DNA of 64,000 nt, taken from NCBI RefSeq assembly GCF_004123145.1, contig NZ_SDKC01000001.1, forward strand, positions 2,885,501-2,949,500, written 5' to 3'. The notes below the pieces were generated by a model, which had not been told where the DNA came from, searched no databases, and saw only the letters and a list, made by a program, of their open reading frames with translations. Origin of the DNA: Blautia faecicola (GTDB lineage Bacteria > Bacillota > Clostridia > Lachnospirales > Lachnospiraceae). Positions 50,452-59,948 of this stretch are shown piece after piece; the first letter of the stretch is position 1, and every line of letters begins with the position of its first letter. The translations under genes and the position numbers were made by a program.

Positions 50452-51711
50452 TTAAATAAATTTATGGATTAATTCATCAACTGCTCTGATACGTGCGTAT
50501 AATGCTTTTTTATCTGGAACTTTTAATAAATATAAATACTCTTGAGAGGCACATAACTGCATATATTCTTTTTGCACTTTTTCTTTTTTCTTTTCTAATA
50601 GTCCTACTGCCTCTGGTGTCAGTGTTTTAAATACATAACACCATGACTCAAAGATCACCTTATTAATTGGTCTTCGCCTTCCATCCTCACATATTTTTCT
50701 AAAACTGTTATTTCCCATTACTGCAAACATAGCCTTCATAACAAAGGTAAACTCATTCTTAATTTCTCTAATATACATTTCGTCAGCATGATTAAGAAAT
50801 TTCATTCCTTCATTTAAGAACTCATCTATATTTCCATTATATAATTGTAAATCCAAATAACAAAATGAAACATATCTAAGGACAAATTCTCTGTCCAACA
50901 TTCTTTCGCTTTTTATGCTTCCTGCGGTTGCCTTAATAAAACACTCTAATTTGGAACACTCTTGTAAAAATTTTGTTGCTTGACCTTGAAATAAAGCATT
51001 TCTTATTTCCTGCGGTTCAAGTGTCAACCCTCCTGTGTTAATTCTCTTAAAAATATTAAATTTCACATTTTCTGGTGTAGATGGATTAACTAGATAAACA
51101 TTGATGACCGTTTCATCTATTCTCCTTTGAAACATTCTTGGTAATTTATCATAATTACAACCATTCAATTCCGGGAAAAATTCTAATTCTTGTAACTTTA
51201 AGCTTTTATCTACAACAAATTCTTTTAAAGTTGATACTCGCTGTAAACCATCAATAATTAACCACTCATCCTCATCAGTAGCATCAAAATAAAATGCCGG
51301 CAAAGGAATTCGCAAAAAAATCGACTCCAGCAATTGGCTTTTTTGTCTTTTACTCCACAATCCAGCTTTTCTTTGAAACGATGTATCAAATTCAATTTCT
51401 TCATTTTGTATTCTCTTTATTAATGCATCCAACGTCATAGGTTTCATGGTAATGCTTATTTTAGAAGGATCAAAAGGTCTAATCCGTTCACCTTCACATG
51501 AATATGCCGTAATATCTGGTTCAACATCCCCTTCTATCATTGTAATTCCTCTATTTTCAAAATATTTCATTACTTCTGCAAAATTTATTTTTTCCGAATC
51601 TATTATCATATATACTAGATTCAGATTAATATTATTCCCTTGTTCTTCAGCTATTTTTACTAACTTTTCTAATTCTTCAATATCCTTTTTTTTAAGTGTA
51701 GTATCTTCCAT
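50452..51711 (-). CDS. DUF262 (ParB/GmrS-like) protein
   Basis: A 419-residue protein. Residues about 8-62 (KKDIEELEKLVKIAEEQGNNINLNLVYMIIDSEKINFAEVMKYFENRGITMIEGD) resemble sigma-70 region 1.1 in pattern. A DUF262 domain follows (about 92-330), with FQRKAGLWSKRQKSQLLESIFLRIPLPAFYF and the nucleotide-dependent motif IIDGLQR (152-158; usually DGQQR), then FNIFKRINTGG and EIRNALFQG. DUF262 is the N-terminal domain of type IV restriction proteins such as GmrSD and of phosphorothioate-sensing SspE; there it hydrolyses NTP. The DUF1524 nuclease domain is not present. It heads a three-gene operon. Confidence 0.82.
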   Translation of the reverse strand: MEDTTLKKKDIEELEKLVKIAEEQGNNINLNLVYMIIDSEKINFAEVMKYFENRGITMIEGDVEPDITAYSCEGERIRPFDPSKISITMKPMTLDALIKRIQNEEIEFDTSFQRKAGLWSKRQKSQLLESIFLRIPLPAFYFDATDEDEWLIIDGLQRVSTLKEFVVDKSLKLQELEFFPELNGCNYDKLPRMFQRRIDETVINVYLVNPSTPENVKFNIFKRINTGGLTLEPQEIRNALFQGQATKFLQECSKLECFIKATAGSIKSERMLDREFVLRYVSFCYLDLQLYNGNIDEFLNEGMKFLNHADEMYIREIKNEFTFVMKAMFAVMGNNSFRKICEDGRRRPINKVIFESWCYVFKTLTPEAVGLLEKKKEKVQKEYMQLCASQEYLYLLKVPDKKALYARIRAVDELIHKFI

Positions 51712-51821
51712 TTACTCGCCCTCATTCAACCATCAAATTCTATAATGTATGGCATATTTCCAATTTTATACACAATATTTTATCTTATATAACTTTAAAG
51801 AGCAATCAAATCCTTCTATAT

Positions 51822-53384
51822 TTAATAACTATTTTTCCACTCCACCTCCACTCTCCCGTCATCATACACATATATTCCCTGCACATATTCTTCCAGCATC
51901 TCTCGTGTCATCTTTTCATAGCCTAAATACTTCAACATCTGCTCCACTGGAACATTCTTTTTCATCAGGATTTCTTTCTCACCATTTATCAGTTCTTCCA
52001 GTTCCTGTACACGTTTCTGCAGTCGTTCTCTTTCTTCTTCCAACTGCTTCTTTGCTTCCATAAACTGGTTCTGGTTCATCTGTCCCTCGTGATACTTCTC
52101 ATAGTTCTGGCGGTTCTGGATTTTTATTTGTTCTTGACACTTTTCACAATCTGCACTTTCCGTCTTATAGGCTTCTATACTATCCTCATGCTGTTTTCTC
52201 ATGGATTGCTGCATCTGTACTTGGCTGATATTCTGACGTAAGTAAGCCTTTATTTCTGCCAGCACGATATGCTCCAGCATTTTGTTATCCGCTTTCCCGG
52301 CAAAACAACCTGTATCTTCTTTTCCTTTACTGTAAGCGCAGCTATAAAGGATATGACCATGAACCGGACTGCTTGAAGTCAGACTTCTGCGACAATTTCC
52401 ACACTTCACATAGCCACCTAACAGTGTTGTTTCCCTGTCAAATTTACTTTTCTTTGTGTATCTGATCTGCAGGGACTGTGCTTTTTCAAAAACTTCTTTT
52501 GATACGATCGGCTCATGGTGATTTTCCATCACTTTCCACTGATTTCTCGGCACTGGTACTTCTTTCCCTGTTCCGGGATCTGGAATCTTTGTCTTTCCAT
52601 AGACCATACAGCCTATATAAGTCTTATCATCCACAATCTTCCGTATCATATCACTCGTCCACTGCAATCCTCTTGATGCAGCTTTCTTGCTGTCTGATTT
52701 CTGTCGTCTGCTCATAGACTGCAAGGGAGTCAATACACCCTCTTCATTGAATAACTTACAAATCTCTATCTTGGAATACCGCTGATTGGTCAGTTCAAAT
52801 ACTCTGCGGATTACTTCCGCTTCGTCCTCTACAATCACCAGTTCTTTCTTATTTTCAGGATTGATTCGATACCCATACGGTGCAGAACCACAGCAATACT
52901 CACCTTTTCCTCGTCTGGTACTGACTGCCGCTTTTACCTTTACGGACTGGTCTTTCACATAAAAGTCTGCTATCAGTCCTTTAAACTGTACTTCAATATC
53001 CGAACTCTTTCCCTTATAATCTTTAGAATCATATCGGTCTGAGATAGAAATGAATCGTACTCCCAGGAATGGAAAAATCTGTTCCAGATAAGTTCCCATC
53101 TCAATATAGTTTCTGGCAAAACGGGAAAAATCTTTTACCACAATACACTGAACTTTATTCTCTCTGGCAAGTTCCAGAACCTGCTTAATTGCCGGGCGCT
53201 CCATACTGGAACCAGAATATCCGTCATCGTAAAACTCCTGAAATGGCATAGCAGCAAGCTCCGGAATATTGGAAATATAATCTTTTACCAGTTTTCTCTG
53301 ATTGATAATGCTGTTACTTTCTCCCTCTGAATCATCTTCCATGGAAAGACGGTAATATCCAATAATCAGTTTCTGATCACTCAT
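51822..53384 (-). CDS. Large serine recombinase, third of three
   Basis: The 520-residue recombinase acts on site-specific DNA joints during excision or insertion. The resolvase domain has the nucleophile Ser14 in YYRLS and CIVVKDFSRFARNYIEMGTYLEQIFP. A recombinase domain follows (RGKGEYCCGSAPYGYRINPENKKELVIVEDEAEVIRRVFELTNQ). Its zinc ribbon carries CGNCRRSLTSSSPVHGHILYSC and a coiled coil closes the protein (about 400-480). Its 5' end overlaps the next recombinase gene by 8 bp. The set of three resembles recombinase trains of clostridial integrative elements. Confidence 0.93.
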   Translation of the reverse strand: MSDQKLIIGYYRLSMEDDSEGESNSIINQRKLVKDYISNIPELAAMPFQEFYDDGYSGSSMERPAIKQVLELARENKVQCIVVKDFSRFARNYIEMGTYLEQIFPFLGVRFISISDRYDSKDYKGKSSDIEVQFKGLIADFYVKDQSVKVKAAVSTRRGKGEYCCGSAPYGYRINPENKKELVIVEDEAEVIRRVFELTNQRYSKIEICKLFNEEGVLTPLQSMSRRQKSDSKKAASRGLQWTSDMIRKIVDDKTYIGCMVYGKTKIPDPGTGKEVPVPRNQWKVMENHHEPIVSKEVFEKAQSLQIRYTKKSKFDRETTLLGGYVKCGNCRRSLTSSSPVHGHILYSCAYSKGKEDTGCFAGKADNKMLEHIVLAEIKAYLRQNISQVQMQQSMRKQHEDSIEAYKTESADCEKCQEQIKIQNRQNYEKYHEGQMNQNQFMEAKKQLEEERERLQKRVQELEELINGEKEILMKKNVPVEQMLKYLGYEKMTREMLEEYVQGIYVYDDGRVEVEWKNSY

Positions 53385-55032
53385 GTTCTACCGCCCCCTT
53401 AAACCCGAAGTTGATTTCCAGTCTGCCATCACCATACAGATACATACTTTCAATCAAGCCCTCTGCAAGTTCCGCATTGATTCTGGTTGTCCCATCCAGT
53501 TCCAACAGACTTCGTAAAAATCTGGCTTCTTCTTTCTGCTGTTTTTCCAGTTTTCGTATGGTCTGCTCCAGAGACTTCTTTCTCTCTTCACAAAACTCTT
53601 TCCAGTTATTACGGTCATCTTTCATTTCTATATAAGCTTCTTTGGAAAGTTCACCCTCTTTATATTTCATAAATGCCTGTGCCAGTTTTTCTGAACGTCT
53701 TTCCATATCTGCATCCAGTTTTCTGATCTCAGTTTGAATCTCATTGATTTTGGAAAGAAATACCGCACTGCTTATAGCAGACATATCCTTTTTCCGCAAT
53801 CCAGATAACTGAAACTGTCTGGTCAGCTCCGAACGGACAATTTTCTGCAGCTTCTCCTCGGAAATAGATTTATGACTACATTTTCTTTCATCCCGATACC
53901 AGGCAGCATTGCAAAAGTAATACACATTGCCTTTGCATCTACGTGTACACATTTTCCGCTTACAATCACCACAATAGAATACATTGTAAAATGCTCTTTC
54001 ATCATCCTCCCATCCTTCTGTAGTTTTTGTTGCTTTCTGTTGTGCTGCTTTTAACCTGATCTGTGCTTTGTCAAACAGTTCTCTGCTGATAATCGGCTCA
54101 TGAGCATTTGGCGTAATAATCCACTGACTTTCGTCCAATATGTCACACCATTTTTCACCTCTTTGAAATCTGGATTCATATTTTCTCTGAACCAGATCAC
54201 CATAATAATTATTTCGATTTAAAACCGCACGTATCGAAGAATTTCCCCACTGATGAAGATTCTCTCCATCCTGACAGTACACATGATGATATTGGTTATA
54301 GTCCGAAATCCGATGTACCCCATCTTCAAACAGCCTGTCAATAATACTCTGTATACCATCTCCAGAAGCATATTCTTCAAAAATCCTACGAACAATCTTT
54401 GCAGATTCCGGTTCCACAATCAGCTTATAAATCCCATTTACCTTTTCCACACAATATCCGTATGGAGCTGTAGATCCCACATACTCACCGTTCTTCTGTG
54501 CAATACGTTTTGCTGCCCGTTCCTTTGCAGAAATATCTTTTGCGTAAGCATCATTCACCAGATTCTTGATATTCATGGATAACTCCTGATTCTTAGCACC
54601 CAGTGCATAGGAGTCATAGTTGTCACATACAGAAACAAACCGCACTTTCATAAAAGGGAGAATCTTTTCCAAATAATTTCCGGTTTCGATATAATTTCTT
54701 CCAAATCGTGAGAAATCCTTTACCAGAATACCATTTATTTTACCTGCCCTGACATCATTCATCATCCGTTCAAATCCCGGTCTGTCAAAATTTGTTCCGG
54801 TTTTTCCCAAATCAGAATAAATATCATATACAGCAATCTCATACTCTCTGTCTGGATTTTCATTGTGCTTCTGAATGAATTCTTTTATCAGCGTAACCTG
54901 TGTTTCAATAGATTCTGACTTTTTTTCATCACTATCTACGGATAATCTGGCATAAATTGCAGCCATACATACCGGAATACCAGAAACTTTCTTCTCTGTG
55001 TTTTTCTTATATCTTTTTGCTGTTCTTGCCAT
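53377..55032 (-). CDS. Large serine recombinase, second of three
   Basis: A 551-residue protein with Ser31 in IYARLS, GILVKDFSRFGRNYIETGNYLEKILPFMKVRFVSVCD, the recombinase domain (AQKNGEYVGSTAPYGYCVEKVNGIYKLIVEPESAKIVRRIFEEYASG), a zinc ribbon (YCGDCKRKMCTRRCKGNVYYFC) and a C-terminal coiled coil (about 420-510). It overlaps the gene after it and directly follows the frameshifted one before it, so all three were made from one message. Confidence 0.93.
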   Translation of the reverse strand: MARTAKRYKKNTEKKVSGIPVCMAAIYARLSVDSDEKKSESIETQVTLIKEFIQKHNENPDREYEIAVYDIYSDLGKTGTNFDRPGFERMMNDVRAGKINGILVKDFSRFGRNYIETGNYLEKILPFMKVRFVSVCDNYDSYALGAKNQELSMNIKNLVNDAYAKDISAKERAAKRIAQKNGEYVGSTAPYGYCVEKVNGIYKLIVEPESAKIVRRIFEEYASGDGIQSIIDRLFEDGVHRISDYNQYHHVYCQDGENLHQWGNSSIRAVLNRNNYYGDLVQRKYESRFQRGEKWCDILDESQWIITPNAHEPIISRELFDKAQIRLKAAQQKATKTTEGWEDDERAFYNVFYCGDCKRKMCTRRCKGNVYYFCNAAWYRDERKCSHKSISEEKLQKIVRSELTRQFQLSGLRKKDMSAISSAVFLSKINEIQTEIRKLDADMERRSEKLAQAFMKYKEGELSKEAYIEMKDDRNNWKEFCEERKKSLEQTIRKLEKQQKEEARFLRSLLELDGTTRINAELAEGLIESMYLYGDGRLEINFGFKGAVEHE

Positions 55033-56705
55033 TTATCCCACCTCTTTCCTGTACTCTGTCCTGTGTTCCGCATAAAACCGTCTTATGACTTTCATCTTCT
55101 CAATCATATCCTGATAGCGGATGTGAATTTTAATTTGCTTGTTCTCATAAATATAGATTTTATCTACAGTCAGTGCCAGCAATGTGCGATCCAGTTCTTT
55201 GATTTCCAGTGATTTCTTCCAGTCCTCCAACTGAACAGTTGCAGACACTCCACCCTCAAACATTTGCTTTACCAGTTTTTTCTGGTTTTCAATCATCTGC
55301 TCCAGTTCTTCACATTTTCTTCCGTAACTTTCCCGAAAATCATCGAACTCCTCTTTGCTGATCAATCCCTCTTTCAAGTCATCACCCAAAGATGCTTTCA
55401 GGCTGTAATAACGGTTATATTCTTCCTGCAACTTACTAATCTGCGTATCATAACCGATTACCTGATCGTAACTGACTTTCATTTCACAAAGTTCTTCCAT
55501 AATCATCTGATAGTCTACGAAAAGTGCCGTATATGCCTGAATCTCTTTCAATACAATCCTTTTCAGCACCTCTTCCGGAATACTGTGTCTGGTGCAATCT
55601 CCACCTTTATTTTTTGTCTGGCAAATATAAAAGGCTTTTTTCTTTCCCTTATACTGATTTACCCTGCGTATCATCGGTGTATGACAATCTCCGCAAAATA
55701 CAAAACCTGAAAAAAAGTTTGCACTGTCCGATGTTTTCGATGCCCTGCCATCATACTGAAGTAGCTTCTGCACCACATCAAAATCATTCTGCCTGATTAT
55801 TGCCGGATGCGTATTTTCTACTTTCACCCATTCTGATTCTGGCTTATCCAGACGTTGCTTTACCTTATAGCTGATTCGTTCCTGCTTACCCTGTACCATG
55901 TTTCCAATGTAGACCTCGTTGGTCAGAATCCTTTTTATCTGCACTGCTGACCATTTCGGTGTGTCTGAACTATGGAATCCGGAATTGTAATTTTCACCAT
56001 TTGCCTTTTTATATTCTTTTGGTGACTGCACATGACGTACATTCAATTTTTCTGCGATTGCTCCAAGACTGAACCCATCAATTTTCCATGAAAATATTTT
56101 TCTTACAATATCCGCTGCATAAGAATCAATCACCAGACAATTCTTATTCTCCGGATCTTTGCAGTAACCATACGGGGCAAATGCTCCAATAAATTCACCT
56201 TTTTCACGTTTGATTTTCTGGTGGCTTCGCACTTTACCGGAAATGTCCCGGCAATAGCTTTCATTTACAAAATTTTTGATTGGAACAACAAATGACTTTT
56301 CTGAAAATCTGCTGTTTTACTGTCAAACTGGTCTGTAACTGAAATAAAACGCACATTTAAAGCCGGGTAGGTCTTTTCGATCCATCGCCCGGCTTCTATA
56401 TACTCTCTTCCGAATCTGGATAAGTCTTTTACAATCACGCAGTTTACTTTTCCAGCTTCTATATCAGTTGTCATTCGTTTAAACTCAGGTCGGTCAAAAT
56501 TTCCTCCTGAGTATCCGTCATCCACATATATATCAAAAATCTGAATATCCGGCTGGCTTTTTACAAAGCTCCGAAGTAACTCTCTCTGATTTGCAATGCT
56601 GTTGCTCTCTGACTTCGCATCGCCCTCTTCCATATCATCTTTCGATAATCGAAGATACAATGCAGCATCGTATATATCTGGCATATTCATTTGCATCTGT
56701 TCCAT
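55033..56705 (-). pseudogene. Large serine recombinase, first of three, frameshifted
   Basis: The front part (56705 down to 56265) reads MEQMQMNMPDIYDAALYLRLSKDD with Ser21, CVIVKDLSRFGREYIEAGRWIEKTYPALNVRFISVTDQFDSKTADF and then runs into the wrong frame (QKSHLLFQSKIL, stop). The remainder, in the next frame from about 56308 to 55033, reads FVVPIKNFVNESYCRDISGKVRSHQKIKREKGEFIGAFAPYGY and carries the recombinase domain, zinc ribbon (CGDCHTPMIRRVNQYKGKKKAFYIC) and coiled coil. The break coincides with an A4 run (56304-56307, T4 on the coding strand); one more base would restore F-S-E-K. A read error is possible. Confidence 0.82.
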
Positions 56706-56789
56706 TTTACATCGCTCCCAACTTACTTATTCCATTGAATAGAAGTCAGAAACCATGTATCACGTTCATTTTCCCTGACCTCACATTAA

Positions 56790-56823
56790 CATAACATCTG
56801 TAGCTTCGCAAGATGTTTTTTTC
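56790..56823. terminator. Hairpin beside the 81-aa gene
   Basis: AACATCT pairs with AGATGTT, with T7 on the plus strand. It lies between the recombinases and the small gene at 56835; the T run does not suit leftward termination, so its job is uncertain. Confidence 0.35.
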
Positions 56824-56834
56824 AAGACTTGCAT

Positions 56835-57080
56835 CTAATACATCAACTCCGTTCTTTTTCTAAGATAATCGCTAATGGCATCTGTGGCATCCATTTCTCC
56901 TGTCATCTCCACAACCACTACATATCCTTCATTCATGTGGGCATACGGCTGATCGCCGGATTTATCCAGAAAAGTTTCCACTTTCTCAGAAATAGCTTTA
57001 TCCATATCAGGAATTAAATCTTCAATGTCCTTTAACTGCTCCAGATCAACACTGGAGTCTATTACTGACTGATTCACCAT
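56835..57080 (-). CDS. Small acidic protein of a mobile element, unknown
   Basis: The 81-residue protein MVNQSVIDSSVDLEQLKDIEDLIPDMDKAISEKVETFLDKSGDQPYAHMNEGYVVVVEMTGEMDATDAISDYLRKRTELMY is soluble and acidic. I do not recognise it. It stands upstream of the three recombinase genes on the same strand and is preceded by GAGGTG six bases before the ATG, so it is probably the first gene of that unit and may be an accessory directionality or regulatory factor; that is inference from position only. Confidence 0.6.
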   Translation of the reverse strand: MVNQSVIDSSVDLEQLKDIEDLIPDMDKAISEKVETFLDKSGDQPYAHMNEGYVVVVEMTGEMDATDAISDYLRKRTELMY

Positions 57081-57571
57081 GATGCTCACCTCTTTTCCAA
57101 CATATTCTTTGTATCAGTTGTCCTATACCTGCAATTTTCTCAATTGCATCACCTTACCTTTTCGTATTTTGTTCTCACAGTTTATCTATTGTTATAGCAT
57201 TGCATATTCCGTTCGGCGTGTTGGCTTCCATTCGTATAATCTGCTGTCAGCGTTACTGCCAACCTCTATCAGAATATTTCTGAATGCTGGTAGCTTCTTC
57301 GCAAACTTACCAGCCGTTTCCGGAGTATCTTTGACGCTCGCCCGTAAAATCCTTTACAGGGTTATGGCATCTGTGGAATCAGATTATACAGCTCATGTAA
57401 TTTTCAAGGTACAAAAGAGAGTTTTTTGAATATCCTTTCACTTATTACAGCCTAGAAACACCAAAATGTTGTTCTCTTCAAAAAAATCCTCTCACTAATA
57501 AAGCCTGACAGAAGGATTTTACAACCTCATTTTGCAATAATTTGCAAATAGTATTTATCCTCATCTGTACA
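57081..57571. other. 491-bp interval without a supported gene
   Basis: The stretch between the small element gene and the XRE operators has no start-bearing frame with coding character. The minus strand from about 57350 to 57192 can be read as ILRASVKDTPETAGKFAKKLPAFRNILIEVGSNADSRLYEWKPTRRTEYAML, which looks protein-like but has no start codon; it may be the end of a lost gene. A hairpin (AAAATCCT/AGGATTTT) lies at 57482-57519. Confidence 0.4.
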
Positions 57572-57656
57572 TTCGCTTTCATGCGAACCTTTATCGTACT
57601 GTCATTTTAATTCGCATTCATGCGAATGTCAAGTGTTTTATTCGCTTCAATGCGAA
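57572..57656 (+). promoter_or_regulatory. Three 16-bp palindromic operators upstream of XRE repressor
   Basis: TTCGCTTTCATGCGAA (57572-57587), TTCGCATTCATGCGAA (57611-57626) and TTCGCTTCAATGCGAA (57641-57656) share TTCGC-n6-GCGAA arms. Centre distances are 39 and 30 bp, close to whole helical turns. Three sites between divergent genes resemble a phage-type repressor switch. Confidence 0.8.
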
Positions 57657-57664
57657 TCTTTCTG

Positions 57665-57693
57665 TTTACATTCACTGTTTTTGGTAGTAAAAT
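57665..57693 (+). promoter_or_regulatory. Promoter of the XRE repressor gene
   Basis: TTTACA (57665-57670), 17 bp, TAAAAT (57688-57693), with a TGG extension near the -10. It begins 8 bp after the last operator and about 33 bp before the start codon at 57726. Confidence 0.6.
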
Positions 57694-57725
57694 GGATTTA
57701 TCAAAAAGAAAGTGGGAAATCTGAT

Positions 57726-58301
57726 ATGACAATCGGTGATAAAATAAAAAAAATCCGGACATTCCGGAATATGACACAGGCAGAACTTGGTGCTGCCCTC
57801 GGCTGGGGCGATAAAGGTGCAAACCGCCTTGCCCAATATGAAACGAATTACCGGGTTCCCCGCAAAGATCTGGTAACTGAAATGGCTAAAATTCTGGATG
57901 TGAATCCACTGGCACTGCATGAGCCTACTACTATGGATGCTTCTGAACTTATGGAAATCCTGTTCTGGATTGACGAATTTAATCCGGCAGCTATCAATCT
58001 CTTTCAGTTAGAAACTTATCCCGGAGAGAAATGCAATTCCAGCGAAGATACCTCTGTCCGTTACCATGATTCAGATAACTGGCCTGCTCATCCACCTGTT
58101 GGTATGTGGTTCAATTATGGAGTTCTCAATGATTTTATGAAAGAATGGGTTCTCAGAAAGAAAGAATTAAAATCTGGCGAAATTACCAGAAATGAATATT
58201 TTGAATGGAAAATCAACTGGCCGCAGACCTGTGATGGGTGTGAGAAATTTGAGCCGAAAAGGCAGTGGCGATCTGTTAATGCTGAACTTAGTGAAACTTA
58301 G
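57726..58301 (+). CDS. XRE-family transcriptional repressor of the mobile element
   Basis: A 191-residue protein. The N-terminal helix-turn-helix (about 1-65) reads MTIGDKIKKIRTFRNMTQAELGAALGWGDKGANRLAQYETNYRVPRKDLVTEMAKILDVNPLALHEP. The C-terminal part (about 70-191) is acidic and Trp-rich (WPAHPPVGMWFNYGVLNDFMKEWVLRKKELKSGEITRNEYFEWKINWPQTCDGCEKF). This combination is common in conjugative and recombinase-bearing elements of Clostridia. The start at 57726 follows GGGA; the frame is open from 57633 across an operator, which is not coding. It reads away from the recombinases and presumably controls them through the three operators. Confidence 0.85.
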   Translation: MTIGDKIKKIRTFRNMTQAELGAALGWGDKGANRLAQYETNYRVPRKDLVTEMAKILDVNPLALHEPTTMDASELMEILFWIDEFNPAAINLFQLETYPGEKCNSSEDTSVRYHDSDNWPAHPPVGMWFNYGVLNDFMKEWVLRKKELKSGEITRNEYFEWKINWPQTCDGCEKFEPKRQWRSVNAELSET

Positions 58302-58454
58302 CAAAACTTAAATTTATTATGTTTTTTCTCGTTAGTCAAAGAGAAGGCACTGTAAAACCAATAATTCAGTGGTTTTCAGTGCCCTTTTTCATATTGCTCT
58401 ATTGAATTTTCCTCATCCCGCCTATATAAGTGAAACTTAGCGAAACTTAAATTA
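58291..58454 (+). repeat. Pair of 25-bp direct repeats flanking a terminator
   Basis: GTGAAACTTAGCAAAACTTA (58291-58310 and five more bases) recurs at 58430-58454 with 23 of 25 bases the same. The first copy contains the stop codon of the XRE gene, the second the stop codon of the AlbA_2 gene that comes from the other side. The copies may be remains of an insertion boundary or of a recombination event. Confidence 0.65.
58345..58389. terminator. Bidirectional terminator between XRE and AlbA_2 genes
   Basis: GGCACTGTAAAACCA pairs with TGGTTTTCAGTGCC with one bulged base, then T5. It separates converging genes and can serve both; the direct repeats lie on either side of it. Confidence 0.85.
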
Positions 58455-59918
58455 TGCCCAATATGGAATATACTTTTTATATCTTGGTGCAGTATCCGGA
58501 TCCATTACTTTAATATAGCCTCCGTCAACAGCACTGGTAAGAAGTCGAGATGCTTTCGCTTTCTCTTTTTCTCCCAATCCAAATATTTTTCGAATATCTG
58601 AGTTAGAAATCCCCTCAAAATTGACATATGCCAGACATGCCTGCATATAACAAGTACGCATCCGATCTTCTTTCGTGGTTAATTCAAACGGTACTTTCGC
58701 AAACAATATTGCTTTTGTAAATTGATTGTTTTGATTTTCAATCCTCGGTGCAAGTAATTCATTTTTACCGGTTGCTTCAACAATCTTATCATATCCACTG
58801 CCACGTTCCTCACAAATACCACATTTATGCATAAATCCGGCAATATTTTCATTTCTGGACACCGGCACCGAATCTACAATTCTTTCAATTGCTACCAGTG
58901 GTGCGCCAGCATTTGAAAATTCAATTCGATTTTTAAATACTTCTACCATCGGATTTGTACCTCTTTGCTGCAGATCCTGATGTATCATAGCATTTGCCAA
59001 CAACTCACGGATAGCAATTTCCGGGAAACTGACAACAGATTTCCTTGTTGCCTCTACAATAACCTCTTCCTGCGGAATAATTGTCATAATATACTGCACG
59101 ATTTCTTCATGCGAAAATGCATAGCCCGCACAGAACTCTTTTTCTCTGATAGCATCCAGTCTGGAATTCTCCTTATACCATATCACCCTCACAGTTCTTC
59201 TATGCAAAGATTCAAATTTCTTCAAATCCTTTGCGATCATCAATGCTCCCATATTCGTGATATCCCATGTACCGGCATCATTTCTCTTTATGAACTTTTC
59301 ATGCTGTAAATCTTCCAATACTTTATCCCTATTTCTCGGAATTGGCATTTCCAGTTTATCATAATACTTTGAGTAATCCAATAATAACACCATTTCATCT
59401 TCATCTAAATTTCCCATCGCAATTCGGAGTTCATATGGTGTAGAATCGAATGTTCTCCATAATTCTCTTTCTTTGTCAGGATACTCTTTTAAATTCTTTT
59501 TGTTCGTTCCAATTCTTATAAATTCCCCACCGGCGAACTGTACCGGCTGTTTTTCCGCACAAGGAATCTCCATCAGCACAACCATTCCTTCATCCATCGG
59601 AACCTCAAAAAATCGGAAATTAATTCTTGGTGAAAGCATTCTGGAAAGCCATGCTTCCAATTCCTCATTCCCTTTTTTCATTTTACGATACTGAAATTCA
59701 GTTCCTACAATTTTATGCGTTGCATCATCTACCCCCCAAACCAAATATGCTTTTGGTCGTTCGCACAACGCAGCTGAATTACTGAGAGCAGAAATATATT
59801 CGCCAATCATCTGTGGCTGCTTGTTATTACATTTAAATTCTACCCATTCAGTCTCATCTGGAAGCTTTGCAAGCTCTCGGACAAGACTTTGCAGATATTC
59901 TACTGATCGTATTGCCAT
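58452..59918 (-). CDS. Schlafen/AlbA_2-domain ATP-binding protein, fifth gene of the Qat operon
   Basis: The 488-residue protein has an N-terminal AlbA_2 (Schlafen-type) nucleic-acid-binding domain (about 15-150; ETEWVEFKCNNKQPQMIGEYISALSNSAALCERPKAYLVWGVDDATHKIVG and FVRIGTNKKN-like GEFIRIGTNKKNLKEYPDKERELWRTF). A GHKL-type ATPase module follows (about 270-400; FPEIAIRELLANAMIHQDLQQRGTNPMVEVFKNRIEFSNAGAPL, CEERGSGYDKIVEATG). A winged helix closes it (GISNSDIRKIFGLGEKEKAKASRLLTSAVDGGYI). It comes 30 bp after qatD. Related proteins are often called transcriptional regulators; several Schlafen-domain proteins cut RNA, but no such activity can be read here. Confidence 0.85.
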   Translation of the reverse strand: MAIRSVEYLQSLVRELAKLPDETEWVEFKCNNKQPQMIGEYISALSNSAALCERPKAYLVWGVDDATHKIVGTEFQYRKMKKGNEELEAWLSRMLSPRINFRFFEVPMDEGMVVLMEIPCAEKQPVQFAGGEFIRIGTNKKNLKEYPDKERELWRTFDSTPYELRIAMGNLDEDEMVLLLDYSKYYDKLEMPIPRNRDKVLEDLQHEKFIKRNDAGTWDITNMGALMIAKDLKKFESLHRRTVRVIWYKENSRLDAIREKEFCAGYAFSHEEIVQYIMTIIPQEEVIVEATRKSVVSFPEIAIRELLANAMIHQDLQQRGTNPMVEVFKNRIEFSNAGAPLVAIERIVDSVPVSRNENIAGFMHKCGICEERGSGYDKIVEATGKNELLAPRIENQNNQFTKAILFAKVPFELTTKEDRMRTCYMQACLAYVNFEGISNSDIRKIFGLGEKEKAKASRLLTSAVDGGYIKVMDPDTAPRYKKYIPYWA

Positions 59919-59948
59919 AAAATCACCCTCTAACTTTGCAATTAAACA

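Noticed and set aside
57192-57350. Protein-like stretch ILRASVKDTPETAGKF... on the minus strand
   Set aside because: No start codon in frame and stops close by; kept only as a note on the interval, not as a gene.
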